Origin: Rodentibacter caecimuris | Lineage (GTDB): Bacteria; Pseudomonadota; Gammaproteobacteria; Enterobacterales; Pasteurellaceae | NCBI GenBank assembly: GCA_001998905.1 | Contig: MLAA01000040.1 | Span: 1 to 64,000, forward strand | Direction of reading: 5' to 3' | DNA length: 64,000 nucleotides | Part shown: in pieces, positions 39,283 to 48,177 of the stretch | How positions within the stretch are numbered: position 1 is the first letter of the stretch | Layout of the letters: every line of letters starts with the position of its first letter | Position numbers and translations under genes: made by a program | The notes under the pieces: model-generated | What the model was told of the DNA's origin: nothing | What the model saw: only the letters and a program-made list of their open reading frames with translations | Databases searched by the model: none

Positions 39283-41646
39283 ATGCAAATTTTCCATAAA
39301 TCTTATATTGCAACATTAGTTGCTTGTTGTGTTTCTACTCATGTATATGCTTTAACTGATAATACTGAGGAAAAAAATAACCGCTTACCTGAAATTGTTG
39401 TTTATGGTGAACAAAATCAGTCCCTTTCCTCTATTCAAATGGTTGATCGGGAAGAAATGAAAAAAACACCGGTTGCCAACGGAAATATTACCGACTATTT
39501 AAAATCTAATCCTCATATTCGCAATGAAAACAGTGATCAAGACAACCTTCTACGCGGTGAAATCAAACCTGAAAATATCTCTATTAACGGTGCAGATTTT
39601 AATCAAACGGCGTTTTTTGTGGATAACGTGAATGTTAATAATGATTTGGGCGTTGATGGTTCGATCTTTGATGGTGCAATCAAATCCATTCCGGATGTTG
39701 CCCATACACAGGGATACTTCTTCGATGCGAGTATGTTGTCAAAAGTAGAAGTTCATGACCATAATATTTCGGCAAGTTTAGGCGGTTTCACGGGCGGTGC
39801 GGTAGTTGCTAAAACTAAGCAGTATAACGGAAAAGACGGCATTAAATTAAAATATCGGACAACGAACTCCTCTTGGGCCAGCTTAAAAACCGACGAGCAA
39901 GTTCGTCAAAAATTAGCGAAAGTTCGTCCAGACGGTAATGGCGTCGCGGAATTACAACCGAAATATAATAAACAATCTTTTAGCATTATGGCGGAAAAAG
40001 GCTTAACCGAAAATCTGGGTATGGTCGTTGGCTTTAGCCGCCGTACTTCACACATTGAACAAAATCGTTTAATCGGTTTTGCTGGAGATGAGCAATTTGA
40101 CAAAGAAGATCATACCCGTCGTTCTGATAATGCGTTTTTAAACTTTAATTTTACACCGAATAATGGAAATCGCTTTGAGTTAGGATTACGTTATTCTAAC
40201 TATCGGGAAGAAAAGTACCTAAATAATAATATTGACAGTAATATCGCTGATTATCATCAAGCCTATGGTGCCACTTTAGCTTGGGTACGGGAATTTAAAT
40301 CTGGCGTATTGACCAGTACCTTGGCTTACGATCAATTTAGCGATAAACGGAAGTCGTCATCGGCGAATGCTGAAACCGTTTCTGTAATGGATGAATATTT
40401 CGAACCGCTGTACAACTATGAAAAAGGCGGCTACGGTAATAGTGATTTAACTCAAAGAAACTGGCATTTTTCAACGGAATATGCGCTGAATCCGATTGAC
40501 TGGGGCAATACCAACCATTCTATTTCTGTCGGGGGAATTTATCAGGCAACAGCGTATAAATTCAATCGCGCACAAGATGTTTATGGCAGTATCAAAACGA
40601 TTATTGGTAAATCCATTGATGAATATAGAAGTATCACCCCAAAAGGCAGTGCCAAAACCGACTATCAGAATGTTGTGTTGTATGCAGAAGATTTAATTAA
40701 ATGGGCAACACTTGAATTTCGTCCGGGGGTTCGTGTTGAGCGAGACGATTATCTGAAAAATACTAATATTGCTCCTCGTTTTGTCGCACGTTATACGCCG
40801 TGGGATGATACCGCTTTTACATTAGGGCTTAATCGCTATTATGGGCGTTCTTTCGCTTCATTAAAACTCAGTCAAGAAATTTTGCGGATTAATAACAATC
40901 CGACCAGAAGATATCAAGATTTTTCCTCACTTAAAACGCCTTATGCTGATGAGTTGAGCCTTGGTTTCGATCAAAACTGGCAAAATCTTGCATTTAAACT
41001 AAACTATATTCATCGCAAAAATAAAAATCGGATTATTATGCGGAAAAGCGGTAACGATTTTAGCTTCCAAAACGGCAGAGATTACAGTGTAGATGTTTAT
41101 GCATTCCAAGTGAACAATATTGAGCCTTGGAAGTGGGGTAAAAGCTACTGGAATGCATCGTTAGGTTTTGACTGGTTACAAACCAAAGCAACGGATTTGG
41201 ATATGAATTTCAATCCTGACGAGTTGGTTTATCTTGACGGTAAATTAATGAACCGCCGGGAAATGCAGCATAGAGTCAATGCAAACAGTGAAGATTGGAT
41301 CGCGCGTGTCGGCTTGGATATGACCATTCCCGATTACCATTTAACTTGGTCGAATAAGGTTTATCTGAAAGCGCCGATTAAAGGTGTGATAGAAATTGAT
41401 GGGAATTTTGGAGACGATATTTCTCGCTACCGTAGCTATGATTACGGCAGACATACACAATGGGACAGCAGTTTACGTTGGCAGCCAACTATTAGCGGAA
41501 ATCATTCTGTTTATGTGCAAGTTGATGTGCTGAATGTATTGAATCAAACCCGTAAAATAAAAAATCGTTCTATTTCGACCAATGACGAATACGGTATTTA
41601 TACCGCTGGACGTGAGTTTTGGCTTGAGTTAGGTTATGAATTTTAA
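39283..41646 (+). CDS. TonB-dependent outer membrane receptor
   Basis: This 787-residue protein has a signal peptide ending near HVYA (residue 23) and a TonB-box-like PEIVVYG at about residues 36-42. A plug domain follows ([13 protein letters not shown], then [20 protein letters not shown]), and then a long beta-barrel that ends in the outer-membrane signature [11 protein letters not shown] with a terminal Phe. It would take up a scarce nutrient using TonB energy. The gene stands next to an M16 protease lipoprotein, as in the FusA/FusC ferredoxin import pair and the YddB/PqqL pair. There is no uptake signal within or just before it. The substrate cannot be read; a peptide or an iron-binding protein is inferred. 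Confidence 0.85.
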   Translation: MQIFHKSYIATLVACCVSTHVYALTDNTEEKNNRLPEIVVYGEQNQSLSSIQMVDREEMKKTPVANGNITDYLKSNPHIRNENSDQDNLLRGEIKPENISINGADFNQTAFFVDNVNVNNDLGVDGSIFDGAIKSIPDVAHTQGYFFDASMLSKVEVHDHNISASLGGFTGGAVVAKTKQYNGKDGIKLKYRTTNSSWASLKTDEQVRQKLAKVRPDGNGVAELQPKYNKQSFSIMAEKGLTENLGMVVGFSRRTSHIEQNRLIGFAGDEQFDKEDHTRRSDNAFLNFNFTPNNGNRFELGLRYSNYREEKYLNNNIDSNIADYHQAYGATLAWVREFKSGVLTSTLAYDQFSDKRKSSSANAETVSVMDEYFEPLYNYEKGGYGNSDLTQRNWHFSTEYALNPIDWGNTNHSISVGGIYQATAYKFNRAQDVYGSIKTIIGKSIDEYRSITPKGSAKTDYQNVVLYAEDLIKWATLEFRPGVRVERDDYLKNTNIAPRFVARYTPWDDTAFTLGLNRYYGRSFASLKLSQEILRINNNPTRRYQDFSSLKTPYADELSLGFDQNWQNLAFKLNYIHRKNKNRIIMRKSGNDFSFQNGRDYSVDVYAFQVNNIEPWKWGKSYWNASLGFDWLQTKATDLDMNFNPDELVYLDGKLMNRREMQHRVNANSEDWIARVGLDMTIPDYHLTWSNKVYLKAPIKGVIEIDGNFGDDISRYRSYDYGRHTQWDSSLRWQPTISGNHSVYVQVDVLNVLNQTRKIKNRSISTNDEYGIYTAGREFWLELGYEF

Positions 41647-41666
41647 TTAAATCATCAACTTAGGAG

Positions 41667-41703
41667 CTCTACGGTTGTAACTAACCGTAGAGTTTTTATT
41701 TTT
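41667..41703 (+). terminator. Terminator between receptor and protease genes
   Basis: CTCTACGGTT (41667-41676) pairs perfectly with AACCGTAGAG (41683-41692), followed by TTTTTATTTTT. It is a strong rho-independent signal only 14 bases before the next start codon. Confidence 0.9.
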
Positions 41704-41717
41704 GGAAAGTAAAAATA

Positions 41718-44492
41718 ATGTACAAAATACGATTTTTTTTGACCGCACTTTTTGCCGTTTTTATCTTAAACGGTTGTAATTCATTCACTAAACGGGAGAA
41801 TTTATCCCATTCTGATGAACTCAGAACCGGCAAGTTGGAGAACGGATTAAATTATTTGATTTTACAAAATCCTAACCCTCGAGATCGTGTATATATTCGT
41901 TTAGTGGTAAATGCGGGTTCGATGCACGAAGATGACGATCAGAGAGGTGTCGCGCATATTGTGGAACATATGGCGTTTAATGGTTCTAAACGTTTTCCGC
42001 AAAATCAAATTATCGGTGCATTAGAAAAGTTAGGAATGAAATTTGCGCGGGATATTAATGCTTTTACTGATTTTGAAAATACGGTATACGTGCTGAATAT
42101 TGCCAAAAACGATCTTAAAACTCTATCATTAGCATTTGATGTTTTAGATGAATGGATGAATCATTTAACTATATTACCAGTGGATCTGGATAGTGAAAGA
42201 GGTATTGTATTAGAAGAATGGCGATCGAGACTCGGTCCGATGTTGCGTCTGGGAGATAAAAAGAGTGCGTTAGAAATGGCAGGTTCCCGTTATGTTTTGA
42301 GAGATCCGATTGGCGATGTAAATATTATCAAATATGTACCTAGACAGAGGGTTTATGATTTTTACCAGAAATGGTATCGACCGGATAATATGTCGCTTGT
42401 TGTCGTTGGTGATGTAAATCCGGAGCAAGTAGAAAGCTTAATGGCTCAAAAATTAAGTTTCAAAAATGACCGCACTTTATCTTCTTTAGAGAACGTTAAT
42501 TTTAATATACCGATAGTGGATGGGCTACGTTTAGCAAGTGTAGCAGAGAAGGGAATTCATACTCCGGCCATAGAATTAAGCTTTATGCGCTCGATTCAAG
42601 AAAAAAATACCTTTAGCGAATATAAGCAAGAATTAATTCAACAAATTATGGGACGCTTGATTAATTTGCGTTTTCAAGAGTGGGAGAAAAAATATCCGAA
42701 TTTAATTCAATCGGGTAATTTTTATCAAAGTCATTTAGGAAAGGAAACAGAACAACAGTTGTTTACCTTACAATTAAATGATGAAGATTATAAAACAGCG
42801 ATTCAAGAATTATTTAAATTTATTGCTCAAATACGCCAATATGGTTTTACTGAACAGGAATTTAAAGGCGAACTTGCCCGTTTGGAAAAACTGAATGAGA
42901 GGCAAGCGAAGATTTCATTAGGTAGTTTACGACTGGCTGATGACTTGGTTACTATTGCAGCAAATAATCAAATTTATTTAGGCCAGAAGGATAAGTACTA
43001 TTTAAATAAAAAATTATTAAACGAGATTCTATTGATTGATGTGAATCGGGCGTTTAATAATATGTCAGCTATTCAAGCAAAATTATTGTTAATTACACAA
43101 AAATATCCTCAGAAAAAATTAGCTTTTTCTCAACAAGATGTGCTGAATTGGTGGAATGAGAAATTACAAGAAGAGCAGTCTTATTGGCAACAGGAGAAAT
43201 TAGAGGCAGCAATACCCACATTGAATTTAACCGCCGGCAAAATTATTGCTAAAAAATATTGGGAAAAGGGAAATATTACGGAATACCAACTAAGTAATGG
43301 TAGCCGTTTGATTTATCATTATACGGATAAAACACCAAATCAAGTTCATTTTAAAGCAATGACTAAAGGGGGGCTGCGTTCTGTTTCTAAAGAAAAATAT
43401 CACTGGCTTCGTTCGGCAGTAACATTGGTGGATGACAGCGGAATAGGCGTTATTTCACAACCGCAGTTGGTACAACTATTCGGTGAAAATCCGTTAGTAT
43501 TAGCAACGGTGATTGATGATGAACGGCAAGGTTTTACTGCGGCAGGGAAAGCTCAGTCGTTGGAAGATATACTTAAATTATTTCGTTTAAAGTTACAATC
43601 AGCTACTATTGACAAGACGGTTTTCGATAAATATAAACAGGAAAATATTGACTCTTTGACACAACTTGATGCGGGAGAGGTTTTTTCTCGACAAGTTTCT
43701 TCTTTGCGTTTCCCGACGATACCTACAGCATACGGATTAGATAAAAAGCAGTTATTAAGTTTTAATGCTGACGAATTATCAACAATTTATCAGCAGATAT
43801 TACTGACAAAAACGGATTTTACTTATTTTGTTGTAGGAGACATTCCACAAAGTGCGGTCGAAAATTTAGCTGAAAATTATTTGGCAAATGTAGAAGTGAA
43901 AACTCAAGAACGGCAATATTATTCCGCTAAAGCGATTACGCCTCAGCATCCCTTAAGAATAAGGGGATTGACGGAGCCAAGAGCAGAAGTGGAACTTTAT
44001 TTTATTGCTGAGGAAAAGTGGCAAGCCGAAAATGATTATTTGTTGGATATTTTGGGGGATATAGTGCAAGAACAATTAAGGTTGGATCTGCGTGAAAAAG
44101 AATCCGGTATTTATTCTGTCAGTAGCTGGTTTACACAGGATAAAAATACGAACCAAATTGAAGCAAGAATTGATTTCAGTTGTGCACCAGAACGCACGGA
44201 GTTTTTAATTCAAGCGGCGGATAAGGTGCTGAATCATATTGTATCTCAAGGCGTTCCTGAAAAGTTATTACAGAAAAAAATTGCAGAGAAACAAAATGAG
44301 ATTAAGCAACAATTTGACAATGCATTATCTATTTTGGATATGATTGAATATAGTTTCCTTCATTCTAATAGCCCGGATTTAATTTATCGTTATCAAAAAC
44401 TAAATCAAATCGCTACAAAAGAAAATATTGAAAAACTTGCCCATAAAATCTTAACCCCACAAGGGCGGTTTCAGGCAGTGCTAAGCCAATAA
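41718..44492 (+). CDS. M16-family zinc protease lipoprotein (PqqL/FusC-like)
   Basis: This 924-residue protein has a lipoprotein signal ending in LNGC, with Cys20 as lipid site. The N-terminal M16 domain carries the inverted zinc motif HIVEH at residues 80-84, and the third ligand is probably E160 in SERGIVLEEW, 76 residues on. The remaining M16-like repeats are inactive, as in single-chain relatives; a second-half segment starts near ITEYQLSNGSRLIYH. Length matches PqqL (about 930). It would degrade an imported polypeptide inside the periplasm. Uptake signals lie in the signal peptide (41742) and in the body (42469, 43850). A run of eight Ts at 41733-41740 in the signal sequence is a possible slippage point. 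Confidence 0.88.
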   Translation: MYKIRFFLTALFAVFILNGCNSFTKRENLSHSDELRTGKLENGLNYLILQNPNPRDRVYIRLVVNAGSMHEDDDQRGVAHIVEHMAFNGSKRFPQNQIIGALEKLGMKFARDINAFTDFENTVYVLNIAKNDLKTLSLAFDVLDEWMNHLTILPVDLDSERGIVLEEWRSRLGPMLRLGDKKSALEMAGSRYVLRDPIGDVNIIKYVPRQRVYDFYQKWYRPDNMSLVVVGDVNPEQVESLMAQKLSFKNDRTLSSLENVNFNIPIVDGLRLASVAEKGIHTPAIELSFMRSIQEKNTFSEYKQELIQQIMGRLINLRFQEWEKKYPNLIQSGNFYQSHLGKETEQQLFTLQLNDEDYKTAIQELFKFIAQIRQYGFTEQEFKGELARLEKLNERQAKISLGSLRLADDLVTIAANNQIYLGQKDKYYLNKKLLNEILLIDVNRAFNNMSAIQAKLLLITQKYPQKKLAFSQQDVLNWWNEKLQEEQSYWQQEKLEAAIPTLNLTAGKIIAKKYWEKGNITEYQLSNGSRLIYHYTDKTPNQVHFKAMTKGGLRSVSKEKYHWLRSAVTLVDDSGIGVISQPQLVQLFGENPLVLATVIDDERQGFTAAGKAQSLEDILKLFRLKLQSATIDKTVFDKYKQENIDSLTQLDAGEVFSRQVSSLRFPTIPTAYGLDKKQLLSFNADELSTIYQQILLTKTDFTYFVVGDIPQSAVENLAENYLANVEVKTQERQYYSAKAITPQHPLRIRGLTEPRAEVELYFIAEEKWQAENDYLLDILGDIVQEQLRLDLREKESGIYSVSSWFTQDKNTNQIEARIDFSCAPERTEFLIQAADKVLNHIVSQGVPEKLLQKKIAEKQNEIKQQFDNALSILDMIEYSFLHSNSPDLIYRYQKLNQIATKENIEKLAHKILTPQGRFQAVLSQ
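41742..41750 (-). repeat. DNA uptake signal within a lipoprotein signal peptide
   Basis: ACCGCACTT, read in frame as part of Leu-Thr-Ala-Leu in the hydrophobic core of the protease signal peptide. Confidence 0.8.
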
Positions 44493-44515
44493 ATTATTTA
44501 CAAAAATAAATGAGA

Positions 44516-44546
44516 TAAACCTTGCTATGAAGCAAGGTTTATTTTT
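44516..44546. terminator. Terminator between the M16 gene and cnoX
   Basis: TAAACCTTGC (44516-44525) pairs with GCAAGGTTTA (44532-44541), followed by TTTTT on the + strand. It lies between convergent genes and may serve both. Confidence 0.88.
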
Positions 44547-44548
44547 CG

Positions 44549-45406
44549 TTAATAGAGTAGTGAATAAAGTGCTCTACGATATTGATTGGCTAGGGGATCG
44601 TGATTACCAATAGCACTTAGAATAGCTAGAAATTGTTGTTTAACTTCACCGCTTTCGGCTGCCAGGTCTTTTTTCAATATAGTGATTAATAGCTCAAGGG
44701 CCTCTTCATTACGATTAGCTTGATGTAATTGTAATGCCAATTTTAATGCAACTTGTGGAGTTGGATTACGCGAGAAATCCGCTTGTAATTGCTGAATTTC
44801 GGGTGTATCAGCTGCTTTAATCAGTAATTCGATTTGTGCGGTTAAACCGTTCCAACGACTGTCTCTATCTTGTAATGGAATTTGTGATAGGATTGCCTGT
44901 GCTGGTTCTGTTTTTTTCAATGCAATATAGGTTTCGGCATATACTAAGGCAATGTCCGAATTTTTTTTATCACTTAATTCCCAAGCTTCTTTTAACAGGG
45001 GGAGCGCAGAACTAAAATCTTCAATTTGTAAAAAATCCAGGGCTTGATTAAATTTGAGTTCTTCTTCTTTTGGTAAAATTAAACTTAAACGTTGTAGTAA
45101 GGTGGCTTCGTCAAGCGTTGTTTGAAACGCATCAAGTGCTTGTGCTTCTTTAAAAAGATAGGTGGTAGGTAAAGCTTGTAGACGAAATTGTGCGGCGACC
45201 ATTTGCTCGACTTCACAATTGACTTTTCCTAATAAAAATTGCCCTTGATAACGTTGTGCTATGTTTTCAAGTAATTGAGTAAATTGAGTGGATTCTTGAT
45301 GATTTGGTGCATAAAACACCAAGACTAGCGGTGTGTGTTGGGACTGCTGTAAAGTCTCTGTGAGATTTTGCTCGTTAATCTCAATAATAAATGGAAAATC
45401 AGTCAT
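44549..45406 (-). CDS. cnoX: Thioredoxin-fold chaperone CnoX (YbbN)
   Basis: This 285-residue cytoplasmic protein has an N-terminal thioredoxin fold (about residues 1-110) and C-terminal TPR-like helices. In E. coli the family works as a chaperone that protects proteins from oxidative damage and passes them to GroEL. The redox site position reads YAPNHQES, so no Cys of a CxxC remains; the only Cys I see is in KVNCEVEQM. The cis-Pro region ALPTTYLF is kept. Terminator sequences lie just after its end. From memory, it is the direct neighbour of trxB in H. influenzae, so the receptor-protease pair may be an insertion. Confidence 0.88.
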   Translation of the reverse strand: MTDFPFIIEINEQNLTETLQQSQHTPLVLVFYAPNHQESTQFTQLLENIAQRYQGQFLLGKVNCEVEQMVAAQFRLQALPTTYLFKEAQALDAFQTTLDEATLLQRLSLILPKEEELKFNQALDFLQIEDFSSALPLLKEAWELSDKKNSDIALVYAETYIALKKTEPAQAILSQIPLQDRDSRWNGLTAQIELLIKAADTPEIQQLQADFSRNPTPQVALKLALQLHQANRNEEALELLITILKKDLAAESGEVKQQFLAILSAIGNHDPLANQYRRALYSLLY

Positions 45407-45502
45407 TATTTCTCCTTGAACTATTCGCTATGGCTGTGCCGACAGATTCTAGCAAAGTGCGGTCGAAAATAGCAAAGTTTTCATATTGTTAACCGTTGAG
45501 TA

Positions 45503-45536
45503 TAAAAAACAAGGCGCTACATTTTATGCTGCGCCC
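45503..45536 (-). terminator. Terminator after fur
   Basis: On the minus strand GGGCGC (45536-45531) pairs with GCGCCT (45517-45512; one G-U pair), followed by TGTTTTTT. It lies about 20 bases after the fur stop. Confidence 0.65.
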
Positions 45537-45556
45537 TCTGGATTGTTAATAAATAT

Positions 45557-45997
45557 TTATTTCTTTGATTTCTCATCACACTTATCAATATCGCTACATT
45601 TCCCGTAAAGATATAGGCTATGTGTTTTTAATTGAATACCGTATTGTTCGCTAATTTCTTTTTGGCGTTGCTCAATAACATTATCGGTAAATTCAAAAAC
45701 CTTGCCGCAATCTTCACAGATAATGTGATCGTGATGTTGGGTTGGTGCTAACTCAAATACGGATTTGTTACCTTCAAAATTATGGCGAATTAAAATGTGC
45801 GCTTCGTCAAATTGATTGAGTACACGATATACAGTTGCCAGTCCGATATCGCTTTCACGCTCAAGTAGAATTTTATAAACGTCTTCCGCTGAAAAATGCT
45901 TATGTTTATGTTCTTGCATTAAAGCCAAAATAGTTAAACGAGGTTCGGTAATTTTTAATCCTACCTTTTTTAACAATTTAATATTTTCTTCAGACAT
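45557..45997 (-). CDS. fur: Ferric uptake regulator
   Basis: This 146-residue metalloregulator has an N-terminal winged helix (KITEPRLTILALMQEH, ATVYRVLNQFDEAHI) and a dimer domain with the metal-binding HHDHIICEDCGKVFEF. The second Cys pair is in GKCSDIDKC. It represses iron uptake genes when Fe2+ is available. It lies 30 bases after fldA in the same transcript, the arrangement known from E. coli. A Fur-like palindrome in front of fldA suggests autoregulation. It is a candidate regulator of the nearby receptor gene. Confidence 0.97.
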   Translation of the reverse strand: MSEENIKLLKKVGLKITEPRLTILALMQEHKHKHFSAEDVYKILLERESDIGLATVYRVLNQFDEAHILIRHNFEGNKSVFELAPTQHHDHIICEDCGKVFEFTDNVIEQRQKEISEQYGIQLKTHSLYLYGKCSDIDKCDEKSKK

Positions 45998-46027
45998 AAA
46001 GTTTCCTTAGTTTCATGAACGTTGCGG

Positions 46028-46552
46028 TTACGCCAACTCCGCCAAACACATTTCTTCATAAATTTGTTTGACCCATTTTTCAACCCTTTGTGCGGTAAGT
46101 TCGGGCTGGCGATCTTCATCAATACAAAGCCCGACAAAAGTATTGTCGTCAATTAATGCTTGGGAAGATTCAAAAGTGTAACCTTCGGTTGACCAATTTC
46201 CGACAACAATTGCTCCTTTAGGTTCAATAATATTGCGAATAGTTCCCATTGCATCGCAGAAATAATCGGCGTAATCTTCTTGATCGCCACAACCAAAAAT
46301 TGCTACCAGTTTATCAGTAAAATCAATTTCTTCTAGGGTTGGGAAAAAATCGTCCCAGTCAGCTTGAGCTTCACCATAATACCAAGTTGGAATACCAAAA
46401 AGTAAAAAATCGTAGCCTTCAATATCTTCTTTTGTTGTTTTGGCAATGTCTCGAATATCAACTAATTCGTTGCCTAATTGTTTTTGAATCATTTTGGCAA
46501 TATTTTCTGTATTACCTGTATCACTACCGTAAAATAAACCGACAAGCGCCAT
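46028..46552 (-). CDS. fldA: Flavodoxin
   Basis: This 174-residue FMN-binding electron carrier has the phosphate loop GSDTGNTEN near residue 9. GIPTWYYGEAQADWDDF and FGCGDQEDYADYFCDA match long-chain flavodoxins. I start at base 46552 (MALVGLFYG); a longer frame adds 22 residues that carry His repeats and no homology. It replaces ferredoxin when iron is low, which fits cotranscription with fur. Length is as in E. coli FldA. Confidence 0.96.
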   Translation of the reverse strand: MALVGLFYGSDTGNTENIAKMIQKQLGNELVDIRDIAKTTKEDIEGYDFLLFGIPTWYYGEAQADWDDFFPTLEEIDFTDKLVAIFGCGDQEDYADYFCDAMGTIRNIIEPKGAIVVGNWSTEGYTFESSQALIDDNTFVGLCIDEDRQPELTAQRVEKWVKQIYEEMCLAELA

Positions 46553-46586
46553 TTTCTTTCCTTTTAAAACCTTTTTATTCTGATGT

Positions 46587-46604
46587 GAATGATGCGAATC
46601 ATTC
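46587..46604. promoter_or_regulatory. Fur-box-like palindrome upstream of fldA-fur
   Basis: GAATGAT and ATCATTC form a perfect seven-base inverted repeat around GCGA. The match to the Fur consensus lies in the ATGAT/ATCAT half-sites. It is 35-52 bases before the fldA ATG, in promoter position. Confidence 0.6.
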
Positions 46605-46650
46605 GTGAGAAACGGCACAAACTATACCATAATTCCATTTTCATTTAAAA

Positions 46651-47442
46651 CTATAAATTCTTATTTAGAAAACGCTCAATCGCTCTAATAACGAATTCGG
46701 GTTTTTCGGCATGAGCCCAGTGTCCGCAAGCGTTAATCGTAAATGATGTAGCATTTGGGAATTGAGCTAGAATATTTGCAGTATCGTTGGGATCAATATA
46801 AGAAGATAAACCGCCTTTAATAAAAAGTGTCGGGGTATTGTTCGATTCAATAGATTTCCAATCCATTAGATTAGCATAATTGTTAAATAGTGCACTGACA
46901 TTAAATCGGAAATATTGGTCGCAGTGTGGATTGAATGATTTCAGCATAAATTGCACAATGCTAGGATCAGTGATGTGGTTTTCCAAAATCGGTTTAGCTT
47001 GTTGGCGGGTTTGTGCTTTGCTTTGTCGAACAGCAAATAACCCAGCGAAAACCTCTGCATGCCAGTTATGATTATAGCTGACAGGAGCGATATCAATGAC
47101 GATCAATTTAGTAACCAGTCGGGGGGAAAGTGCGGTCAATTTCATTGCTGTTTTTCCTCCCATAGAGTGGCCGATCAAAATAACGTGTTTTAAGGATAGG
47201 TAGTCAAGTAAATGTGCTAAGTCTTGTGCCATTAAATCATAGTTCATTTCATCAGAATGGAAACTTTGTCCGTGATTTCGCAAATCTACCCATAAGATAT
47301 TGTAGTTTTCACTAAATGCTCGAGCGATAATACCAAGGTTATTCATATCGCCAAATAAGCCGTGAATAAAAACAAGTGTCGGTTGCAAGTTTGGGTGCGG
47401 GCAAGGTTGGAATTGATAGTTTAATAATTTAGACGGAAGCAT
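46651..47442 (-). CDS. ybfF: Alpha/beta hydrolase, YbfF-type esterase
   Basis: This 263-residue cytoplasmic hydrolase has the nucleophile elbow GHSMGGK near residue 93, an oxyanion region VFIHGLFGDMNNLG, and the catalytic His in CGHWAHAEKPEF near the C-terminus. YbfF hydrolyses short-chain acyl esters and acyl-CoA in E. coli; the physiological substrate is unclear. It stands between fldA and the divergent seqA, a conserved grouping. An uptake signal lies inside at 47128-47136. Confidence 0.88.
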   Translation of the reverse strand: MLPSKLLNYQFQPCPHPNLQPTLVFIHGLFGDMNNLGIIARAFSENYNILWVDLRNHGQSFHSDEMNYDLMAQDLAHLLDYLSLKHVILIGHSMGGKTAMKLTALSPRLVTKLIVIDIAPVSYNHNWHAEVFAGLFAVRQSKAQTRQQAKPILENHITDPSIVQFMLKSFNPHCDQYFRFNVSALFNNYANLMDWKSIESNNTPTLFIKGGLSSYIDPNDTANILAQFPNATSFTINACGHWAHAEKPEFVIRAIERFLNKNL

Positions 47443-47521
47443 ATTTTTTGCGTGAGAATTTATACATTAGCCGCTATAATGTGGCAAATTTTAGCTCAGA
47501 TCAAGCAAAGGGAATAAAAAG

Positions 47522-48172
47522 ATGAAGATTATTGAAGTTGATGAAGAACTTTATCAATATATTGCAGGAAAAACGCAGTCTATTGGTGAAAGCGCCTCCG
47601 ATATTTTACGCCGTTTGCTGAATTTGCCGGCGCTTACTGTTGCTCAATTAGAATGGAATGATGTCAATGAAAATGGAGCGAAAAAAAGTGCGGTCAAAAA
47701 TGACAATCTTTTATCATCACCTTCTGAACAACGAGAATTAGAGTCTTTATCTGATTCAAAAAATCAAAATACCCTCGCTAAATCAGTAAAAAAACAGTCT
47801 GAAGATGCAATAAATCATATTGTTGAAAAAGTTAGGGCATTATTAAACTCCGAAAGTTTTCAAGAGGAGACAAAAGCTGTCGGACGCTTTTTAGCTATTT
47901 TGCGGATATTGTATCGCACAAATCCAGAAAGTTTTGCTCAAGCTACGGAAAGTTTACAAGGGCGAACTCGTGTTTATTTTGCAAGAGACGAAGGGACGTT
48001 GTTAATTGCTGGTAATCACACAAAACCGAAACAAATTCCCGATACCCCGTATTGGGTTATTACCAATACGAATAGTGGACGAAAAATGCTCATGCTTGAA
48101 AGCGCGATGCAATCTATGCAGTTACCCGATTCATTGATTGATGAAGTCCGCTCCTATTTTGTTGCGAATTAA
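47522..48172 (+). CDS. seqA: Negative modulator of replication initiation
   Basis: This 216-residue protein binds hemimethylated GATC clusters near oriC and delays re-initiation. The N-terminal oligomerisation part (MKIIEVDEELYQYIAG, then SASDILRRLL) is followed by a variable linker; an uptake signal in this linker encodes SAVK. The C-terminal DNA-binding domain includes LQGRTRVYFARDEGTLLIAG split over two strands, and PDTPYWVITNTNSGRK. The linker is longer than in E. coli SeqA (181 residues). Confidence 0.95.
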   Translation: MKIIEVDEELYQYIAGKTQSIGESASDILRRLLNLPALTVAQLEWNDVNENGAKKSAVKNDNLLSSPSEQRELESLSDSKNQNTLAKSVKKQSEDAINHIVEKVRALLNSESFQEETKAVGRFLAILRILYRTNPESFAQATESLQGRTRVYFARDEGTLLIAGNHTKPKQIPDTPYWVITNTNSGRKMLMLESAMQSMQLPDSLIDEVRSYFVAN

Positions 48173-48177
48173 ACTTT

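Noticed and set aside
46553..46618. N-terminal His-containing extension of flavodoxin
   Set aside because: The extended frame has no homology and the ATG at 46552 gives the normal length; the extension overlaps the Fur-like palindrome.
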